A stretch of DNA of 50,347 nt from an uncultured Pelagibacteraceae bacterium (GTDB lineage Bacteria > Pseudomonadota > Alphaproteobacteria > Pelagibacterales > Pelagibacteraceae), in contig CACLWP010000008.1 of the NCBI GenBank assembly GCA_902610675.1, positions 1 to 50,347 of the forward strand. Reading direction: 5' to 3'. Below, piece after piece: positions 45,679 to 50,347 of the stretch (positions within the stretch are counted from its first letter, which is position 1; every line of letters starts with the position of its first letter). The notes under the pieces are model-generated. The model ran no database searches and had not been told where the DNA came from. It saw only the letters and a program-made list of their open reading frames with translations. Position numbers and translations under genes: made by a program.

Positions 45679-46264
45679 CTAAATAGATTATCATTCCAAT
45701 AATAACAATGGTTAACCCAATTATTGTAAACCATTTTGATCCGTGTTCATCCATAAATTTAGTAAATAGATCTCCAAATTTATATGCTAGGTATGAAATA
45801 ATAAAAAAACGCATACCTCTTGAAATTAAGCTTATTAAAACAAATACCAAAAAATTAAACCCTATAAGGCCACTTGCAATAGTAAAGACTTTATAGGGAA
45901 GAGGAGTAAAACCAGCTAAAAAAAGAATTCCTAGCCAAGCATAAAAACCTTCATTATTAGTTAGACTCTCTTCTATGTAAGCTAATTTATCCTCATAATC
46001 ATAAAAATTCATTATATTTGATCCAAGTTCAAAAAAAAATGCTCCTATTAAATAACCTAGCATGCCACCCATTACTGAAAAAATTGTGGTTATGAGGAAG
46101 ATTTTTTTGAAATCACTCTTTTTAGAGATTACCATTGGAATAACCATCACATCTGGTGGGATAGGAAAAAATGAACTTTCAATAAATGATACAACTGCCA
46201 GATAATATTTAGAACTTTTATGACATGCTAAATCTAAACATTTTTTGTAAAGATTATTAAACAT
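45671..46264 (-). CDS. YqaA/DedA-type membrane protein (SNARE-associated/VTT domain)
   Basis: A 197-residue integral membrane protein with five or six hydrophobic segments. Features of the DedA/YqaA family: an early ESSFFPIPPDVMVIP, then LGYLIGAFFFELG and LAGFTPLPYKVFTIASG with its re-entrant-loop proline and Lys. DedA proteins are implicated in lipid carrier flipping and membrane homeostasis. First gene of the leftward yqaA-dsbB-coq7 run. Confidence 0.88.
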   Translation of the reverse strand: MFNNLYKKCLDLACHKSSKYYLAVVSFIESSFFPIPPDVMVIPMVISKKSDFKKIFLITTIFSVMGGMLGYLIGAFFFELGSNIMNFYDYEDKLAYIEESLTNNEGFYAWLGILFLAGFTPLPYKVFTIASGLIGFNFLVFVLISLISRGMRFFIISYLAYKFGDLFTKFMDEHGSKWFTIIGLTIVIIGMIIYLVA

Positions 46265-46322
46265 TTTTTGGTTTTAATATAAATTTAGTTCTTATACTAT
46301 TTATTTATTATTAAACAATTCA

Positions 46323-46407
46323 GGGCGAATGGCGGAACTGGTAGACGCGCACGACTCAAAATCGTGTTTCGCAAGAAGTGAGAGTTCGATTCTCTCTTCG
46401 CCCACCA
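46323..46407 (+). tRNA. tRNA-Leu (anticodon CAA)
   Basis: An 85-base cloverleaf with 7-bp acceptor stem GGGCGAA/TTCGCCC, D arm with GGTAGAC, anticodon stem CACGA/TCGTG around CTCAAAA (anticodon CAA at 46357-46359), a long class-II variable arm and T arm GAGAG-TTCGATT-CTCTC. CCA is encoded (46405-46407). It reads UUG leucine codons. A possible promoter (TTGGTT 46268-46273, TATACT 46293-46298) lies upstream with a wide spacer. The next start codon is only four bases after the CCA. Confidence 0.97.
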
Positions 46408-46411
46408 AATT

Positions 46412-48112
46412 ATGGAATTAAGTAAAATAAACAGTCTAGTAGAACTTTTTTTTACAAAGTTTAAGGAAATAAATTTAGTTTCTGATAGACCATTCCTAAA
46501 ATGGTTAAAAGATAATAAAAGAGTTTTCTTATCATGGAAACAAGTTGAATTAAAGATCCGGATATTATCTAAATACCTAAAAAAAAATTTAGATAAAGGC
46601 GATAGATGTATCTTATTGTCTGAAAATCGCCCTGAGTGGCTTATTTCGGATATAGCTATCATGAATGCTGGTGGTGTTACCGTGCCTCTGTTTACAACTT
46701 ATTCAGAAAAAGATTACGAATATATTATTAATGACTGTAAGCCCAAAATATTAATTGTTTCAAATAAAAATCAATTAAAAAAAGTAGAAAAATTTATCTC
46801 AAGGGAAATAAAAATTTTATCCATTGAAAACATAAACAACGAAATTGATAATGTTGATAGTATTTTTGAAAATTATTCTAAAAAAGAAAATTTAAAAACC
46901 CAATTAATCTTTAATCAAAATATTAAAAGAAAAGACCTTGCATGCATAATTTACACATCTGGGACAACAGGTAATCCAAAAGGGGTTATGTTAAGTCATG
47001 GCGGTATTTTATCAAATTGTGAAGGTGCTCAAGAAATTTTATTTTCTTTAATTAAAAATAGTGAACCAACATTCTTAACTTGGCTTCCGTTATCACACTC
47101 ATATGAACACACTGTACAATTTGTTCAAATTTCACTTGGGGCAAAAATTTATTATGCTGAAAGTCTAGAGAAGTTATTATCCAACATGTCTTTGGCAAAA
47201 CCTACTATAATGACTGCAGTGCCGAGATTTTATCAAAATTTATATAGTAAAATTTCCTCAAATTTTTCAAAACAAACTGGTCTTAAGAGGAAATTAATAT
47301 TATCTACCATCTCACTCGGAATTAAAAAACTAAATAATGAGAAACTTACTTCTAAAGAAAAATTTGTTAATTTTTTCTGCGAAAATCTAGTGAGAAGAAA
47401 AATCAAAAATCAGTTTGGTGGAAAACTAAAGGCTTTCGTTTCGGGCGGTGGTGCCCTAGATCAAAGAATTGGAGAATTTTTAAATGCTATAGGATTACCA
47501 ACTCTACAAGGGTATGGTCTAACAGAGGCTTCCCCAGTTGTAAGTTGCAATATTCCTGGGAAAATTAGGATTGAGACAGTAGGACCTCCTTTCAAAACAA
47601 ATCAAGTGAGTATTGCAGAAGACGGAGAAATTTTAGTTAAAGGTGAAAATGTAATGCTCGGTTACTGGAATAAAAAAAAAGAGACAGATGATATTATTAA
47701 AGATGGTTGGTTACATACTGGAGATATAGGACAAATTACAAAAGAAGGAAATTTAAAGATAACAGACAGAAAGAAAGAAATAATAGTTAATCTTGGTGGA
47801 GACAACATTTCACCATCAAAAATTGAAAATTTGTTAAGCTTAAATGATAAAATTCTGCAAAGTTTTGTTTATGGAGATAAAAAAACGTTTTTAGTAGCTT
47901 TAATTGTAACTCAAAGTGAGGAAAATAAAAAAGAAATTGAATTTTATTTAGATAATTTGAATAAAAATTTATCTTTAGTAGAAAAAGTTAAAAAATTCAA
48001 ATTAATTAGAGAAGAATTTACAATTGACAATGGAATGTTAACACCAACTTTAAAACTAAAAAGAAAAAAAATTTTAGAAAAATATAAAGAAGAGTTAGAA
48101 AAACTTTATTAA
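46412..48112 (+). CDS. long-chain fatty acyl-CoA synthetase (AMP-binding)
   Basis: A 566-residue ANL-family enzyme that activates fatty acids through an acyl-adenylate. Seen: the P-loop YTSGTTGNPKG at 181-191, FLTWLPLSHSYEHT, the GYGLTEASPVVS adenine-binding block, GWLHTGDIGQI and DRKKEIIVNLGGDNISP. Overall it resembles bacterial AMP-dependent long-chain synthetases rather than a peptide-synthetase module. It starts four bases after the tRNA-Leu CCA end, with no other good in-frame start nearby, so its message is probably released by tRNA processing. Confidence 0.93.
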   Translation: MELSKINSLVELFFTKFKEINLVSDRPFLKWLKDNKRVFLSWKQVELKIRILSKYLKKNLDKGDRCILLSENRPEWLISDIAIMNAGGVTVPLFTTYSEKDYEYIINDCKPKILIVSNKNQLKKVEKFISREIKILSIENINNEIDNVDSIFENYSKKENLKTQLIFNQNIKRKDLACIIYTSGTTGNPKGVMLSHGGILSNCEGAQEILFSLIKNSEPTFLTWLPLSHSYEHTVQFVQISLGAKIYYAESLEKLLSNMSLAKPTIMTAVPRFYQNLYSKISSNFSKQTGLKRKLILSTISLGIKKLNNEKLTSKEKFVNFFCENLVRRKIKNQFGGKLKAFVSGGGALDQRIGEFLNAIGLPTLQGYGLTEASPVVSCNIPGKIRIETVGPPFKTNQVSIAEDGEILVKGENVMLGYWNKKKETDDIIKDGWLHTGDIGQITKEGNLKITDRKKEIIVNLGGDNISPSKIENLLSLNDKILQSFVYGDKKTFLVALIVTQSEENKKEIEFYLDNLNKNLSLVEKVKKFKLIREEFTIDNGMLTPTLKLKRKKILEKYKEELEKLY

Positions 48113-48272
48113 TCTAATTAAATTTATTGATTATAAAGCGCATAAACATTAACTTTTTACACAATTAAAAAAAATAAAAGTTTTATTAAATTTAAAAATT
48201 ATTTTTTAAATTTTTAAACTTTAATTAAAGAATTGACATAACGTATATAAAAAAATAAAAATAAGGTAATCG

Positions 48273-48289
48273 CGAATCAATTTGATTCG
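48273..48289 (+). promoter_or_regulatory. perfect 17-bp dyad upstream of the basic-peptide gene
   Basis: CGAATCAA-T-TTGATTCG is a perfect inverted repeat 23 bp before the ATG of the Lys/Arg peptide. It lies downstream of a consensus -35 TTGACA (48233-48238); the -10 is unclear (TAAAAA at 48256, or TATATA at 48244 paired with TTAATT at 48221). It could be an operator or a leader hairpin close to the Shine-Dalgarno AGGGAG. Confidence 0.6.
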
Positions 48290-48312
48290 TTTAACTAAAA
48301 AGGGAGCTAAAG

Positions 48313-48390
48313 ATGCCTAAGAGAAGAAAAAAAGCAAAGAAGGCTAAGAAAAAAGCTAAGAAAAAAGCTAAAAAAAGAAGAAGAAGATAA
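48313..48390 (+). CDS. 25-residue Lys/Arg-rich basic peptide
   Basis: A 25-codon gene starting MPKRRKKAKK, continuing as repeated AKKK blocks and closing with four arginines. Apart from Met1 and Pro2 it consists only of Lys, Arg and Ala. Evidence that it is real: strong Shine-Dalgarno AGGGAG (48301-48306) at good spacing, a consensus -35 upstream, a perfect dyad in the leader and a strong intrinsic terminator straight after. The pattern resembles histone-H1/HC-type tails or tiny ribosomal proteins such as Thx. Nucleic-acid binding is likely by charge; the actual role is unknown. Confidence 0.72.
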   Translation: MPKRRKKAKKAKKKAKKKAKKRRRR

Positions 48391-48410
48391 TAACTTAGTA
48401 CTCTTTATAA

Positions 48411-48452
48411 AAAACGCTTCTCATAACTTTTTGTGTGAGGGGCGTTTTTTTT
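48411..48452. terminator. strong bidirectional intrinsic terminator
   Basis: A 13-bp stem with two G-U pairs (AAAACGCTTCTCA 48411-48423 with TGAGGGGCGTTTT 48436-48448) ends in a T8 tract on the plus strand and an A-rich flank that is a T tract on the minus strand. It serves the basic-peptide gene and the convergent carD, whose stop lies at its edge. It is the clearest terminator in the window. Confidence 0.9.
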
Positions 48453-49311
48453 AATCTTCAATCTGATCTTCAACCTCTGAAATTGGTTCTTCAACAGGCA
48501 AATTATTATTACTTGATGATTTTGGAGTTTTGTTTTCTTCTTTAACTTCCTTATTAATATTTCTTTTTAAGGCTTTATCTAATTTTTTTTGTGTATCTTC
48601 TTTTGAAACATTTAAAACTATTTGAAATTCCGAGATAATTCTTTCATAAGCCTTTTCAAAAAGTTGTCTCTCACTGTAAGATTGATCAATCATTATATCA
48701 TCTCCTTTATTTAAATCTCTTACTACCTCAGCAAGCTCGTAAATTTTTCCAGAAGAAATCTTTGCCTCGTACTCCTGCGCTCTTCTGCTCCACATAGATC
48801 TTTTAATTTTAGGTTTACTTTTTAAAATTGATATACTTTTGTTTACTTGATTAATTGTAGAAAGTGGACGTAAATTAGATTGTTTATTTACTGGCACCAT
48901 TCCATTTGCTTTATCTTTTTCAAATTTAATGATGTACGTTTCTACGTCAATTCCTCCAATATTTATTTTCTTAAATTCAGTAATTTGACCAACTCCATGT
49001 TTTGGGTAAACTACATAGTCCTTAATTTTGTATTCTCTTTTTTCAGTGCTTTGTTTTTTAACTTTTTTAATTTCAGGTTTTATTTCATTACTTTTTGCAA
49101 TTCTTAAGTTCTCTGATTGAGTTTCACTTTTTTTCCCACTTTTTTTGACTAATTTTTTTGAGAGTTTTGGGGATACTTTAACAATTTTTTTAATTTTTTT
49201 AATTTTTTTAATTTTAGAAATTTTTTTTAATTTTTTTGTTTTTGATTTTTTTTTAAAGGTTTTCTTTAAAATATTTTTCAAACTTATTTTGCTCATTCTT
49301 ATATTTTTCAT
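48451..49311 (-). CDS. carD: CarD/CdnL-family transcription regulator with Lys-rich N-terminal tail
   Basis: CarD/CdnL binds the RNA polymerase beta subunit and stabilises open complexes, notably at rRNA promoters. The CarD core spans about 94-260: [20 protein letters not shown] (polymerase-interacting Tudor-like part), [16 protein letters not shown] and the helical [15 protein letters not shown]. The protein is 286 residues, whereas typical CarD is about 160-190; the excess is residues 1-93, packed with Lys and containing KKI-KKI repeats, plus an acidic tail. The start overlaps fdxA by 59 bp; a second ATG at 49296 is possible. The fdxA-carD pairing is standard in alphaproteobacteria. Confidence 0.9.
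   Translation of the reverse strand: MKNIRMSKISLKNILKKTFKKKSKTKKLKKISKIKKIKKIKKIVKVSPKLSKKLVKKSGKKSETQSENLRIAKSNEIKPEIKKVKKQSTEKREYKIKDYVVYPKHGVGQITEFKKINIGGIDVETYIIKFEKDKANGMVPVNKQSNLRPLSTINQVNKSISILKSKPKIKRSMWSRRAQEYEAKISSGKIYELAEVVRDLNKGDDIMIDQSYSERQLFEKAYERIISEFQIVLNVSKEDTQKKLDKALKRNINKEVKEENKTPKSSSNNNLPVEEPISEVEDQIED
49183..49209. repeat. three perfect 9-bp tandem units inside carD
   Basis: AATTTTTTT is repeated three times without change, followed by a broken fourth copy. On the coding (minus) strand each unit reads as Lys-Lys-Ile. Because the unit is a multiple of three, slippage by whole units would lengthen or shorten the basic tail without a frameshift, whereas slippage within a T7 run would truncate it. 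Confidence 0.85.
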
Positions 49312-49579
49312 GATCCGAGGGTGGATCTTTTTTTTCGCTTATATTGGGCCAGATTTCAGAATATTGTTTGTTGATTTCTAACCACTTTTCGCTACCCGGT
49401 TCTGTATCTGCTTTAATTGCATCAACTGGACACTCAGGTTCACAAACGCCACAATCTATACACTCATCAGGTTTAATTACAAGCATATTTTTTCCTTCGT
49501 AAAAACAATCAACAGGACAAACATCAACACAATCCATTAGTTTACATTTAATACATTTGTCATTAACTATATAAGTCAT
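49253..49579 (-). CDS. fdxA: 7Fe ferredoxin
   Basis: A 108-residue ferredoxin with one [3Fe-4S] and one [4Fe-4S] cluster: cysteines 9, 12, 17, 21 and 25 in the first half and [12 protein letters not shown] (Cys40, 43, 46, 50) in the second. The C-terminal half ([19 protein letters not shown]) matches the long FdxA family of alphaproteobacteria. Its 3' end overlaps the carD start, and its start overlaps the TerB-like gene stop (ATGA). Confidence 0.95.
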   Translation of the reverse strand: MTYIVNDKCIKCKLMDCVDVCPVDCFYEGKNMLVIKPDECIDCGVCEPECPVDAIKADTEPGSEKWLEINKQYSEIWPNISEKKDPPSDHEKYKNEQNKFEKYFKENL

Positions 49580-49986
49580 TTTATTATTTCTTTTTTAATT
49601 CTTTCTTTAATATCTCCCATTAATTTACTGTCTATATAAAGTAAACCAGTTAATCTTCTCATTAGATTAGTTTCATAAATATCAGCATCATTATTTGAGT
49701 AAATTATTTTCCAAAGTGTCTCGATTATCTTAATTTTGTTTTCATCTTCCATATTTTTCACTTCTTTGGTGAAATCTAATATTTGATTAGAATTCTCTTC
49801 TATTTTTTTTCCATTATCAATTATTTCTTTTATATTTTCATTGTTAGCACCGATTTCAATCAAAGTTTTTTTAATTATTTCCTCTTCCATAGTTGAATAA
49901 TTTTGGTCAATCTTTGCCGCATAAATTAACAATGCTGCAACTTTAGATAGGTCATCTTTTGTACTATTATTTTTTTTAAAGAACAT
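49576..49986 (-). CDS. TerB-like helical protein
   Basis: A 136-residue, all-helical acidic protein resembling the TerB (tellurite resistance B) family: [22 protein letters not shown] in the first helices with acidic residues that bind metal in TerB, and a second half repeating the pattern ([26 protein letters not shown]). No other ter genes are present, so resistance to tellurite should not be assumed. It stands where an S4-domain RNA-binding gene is usual between a helicase gene and fdxA. Confidence 0.75.
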   Translation of the reverse strand: MFFKKNNSTKDDLSKVAALLIYAAKIDQNYSTMEEEIIKKTLIEIGANNENIKEIIDNGKKIEENSNQILDFTKEVKNMEDENKIKIIETLWKIIYSNNDADIYETNLMRRLTGLLYIDSKLMGDIKERIKKEIIK

Positions 49987-49990
49987 AACT

Positions 49991-50347
49991 CTAGTTTAAA
50001 TTTAAATTTTTCAAAATTTTAAAAGGATTTTCTTTTATATCTTTTTTATTTTCATTTTTAATCCTCTTTATTGGCGCATATTTAAAAAATACTTCGCTGT
50101 CTTTTTCTACAATTTTATAATTCATTATTTTAAGCAGTTGCTTAAAATTATCTTTATTACAGCCTAATAAATTAAGCATTTCTGGCATCATTTTTAATCT
50201 GTTTTAAGTTTCCTGTATTTGAATTTATTATTTGTACGAATAACCTTTCTAGAATATCAATTCTTACATAAAAGTTATTAAATTTTTCAAATCCACATAG
50301 TAGCATAAAATCTTTATTTTTTAATTTTATCGTTGTTTAAAAAATTG
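49991..50347 (-). pseudogene. frameshifted 3' end of a larger gene (possibly an SUV3-like helicase)
   Basis: The last open segment (to 50191, starting MMPEMLNLLGC) is preceded by coding-looking sequence in other frames. Removing one base from the T5 run at 50191-50195 joins it to the frame reading MLLCGFEKFNNFYVRIDILERLF; removing one base from the T6 run at 50317-50322 extends that to the window end. Read that way it is one continuous protein C-terminus. Synteny with helicase-S4-fdxA-carD in alphaproteobacteria suggests a helicase C-terminal region, but no motif proves it. Either a decayed gene or homopolymer errors near a contig end. Confidence 0.5.

Noticed and set aside
49183..49209. CRISPR or insertion-related repeat
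   Set aside because: The 9-bp units are in-frame low-complexity codons of carD with no spacers.

Overview
The window is very AT-rich, densely packed alphaproteobacterial chromosome. Gene content and order (trpS-nfu; tsaB-fur-miaB-phoH-ybeY-lnt-metK-nusA-infB-rbfA-rpsO-pnp; irr|fabA-fabB-fabI; ubiE-ubiB-coaBC-dut; dnaA-dnaN; argH-lptM-lysA; fdxA-carD), Lys/Ile/Asn-rich proteins and near-absent spacers point to the SAR11 group (Pelagibacterales) or a close relative. No phage, insertion sequence or CRISPR array was seen. The taxonomic call comes from reading only; no database was searched.

Layout. 1-5.3 kb: end of rdgB, then an LpoA-like periplasmic protein, rsmI, a DolP-like BON lipoprotein and a malic enzyme. 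5.3-10.6 kb: murJ, trpS, nfu, a Bax-like glucosaminidase and a polysaccharide deacetylase. 10.5-23.6 kb: one long rightward run for tRNA modification, ribosome maturation, lipoprotein acylation, SAM synthesis, transcription/translation factors and RNA decay, with several usual cluster members (rimI, corC, trmB, rimP, truB) absent and tsaB shortened. 23.4-30.1 kb: a 39-residue membrane peptide, fabI-fabB-fabA facing the iron regulator irr, then katG, an Asp/Asn-hydroxylase-like enzyme, a DUF2061-like membrane protein and a Cys-rich miniprotein. 30.1-35.2 kb: leftward SH3 protein, ThiF/MoeB-like E1, dut, coaBC, ubiB, ubiE. 35.2-39.2 kb: mutM, rpsT, dnaA, dnaN. 39.2-46.3 kb: plsC, lysA, an LptM-like lipoprotein, argH, tlpA-like, a HIG1 protein, an esterase, an HNH nuclease, coq7, dsbB and a YqaA-like protein. 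46.3-50.3 kb: tRNA-Leu(CAA), an acyl-CoA synthetase, a 25-residue Lys/Arg peptide, carD with a Lys-rich tail, fdxA, a TerB-like gene and the frameshifted end of a larger gene, possibly a helicase.

The best candidates for something new are: (1) an iron/haem-linked oxidative-stress unit in which sequences matching the known Irr box lie upstream of irr and inside the katG promoter, with katG followed by a putative Fe(II)/2-oxoglutarate hydroxylase, a small membrane protein and an eight-cysteine miniprotein; (2) a free-standing gene for a 25-residue, almost purely Lys/Arg/Ala peptide with strong translation and termination signals, facing a CarD regulator that carries its own Lys-rich tail of about 93 residues. 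Extreme compaction is visible throughout: convergent genes share TTAA as both stop codons, divergent genes overlap or lie 23-50 bp apart, and a tRNA ends four bases before a start codon.
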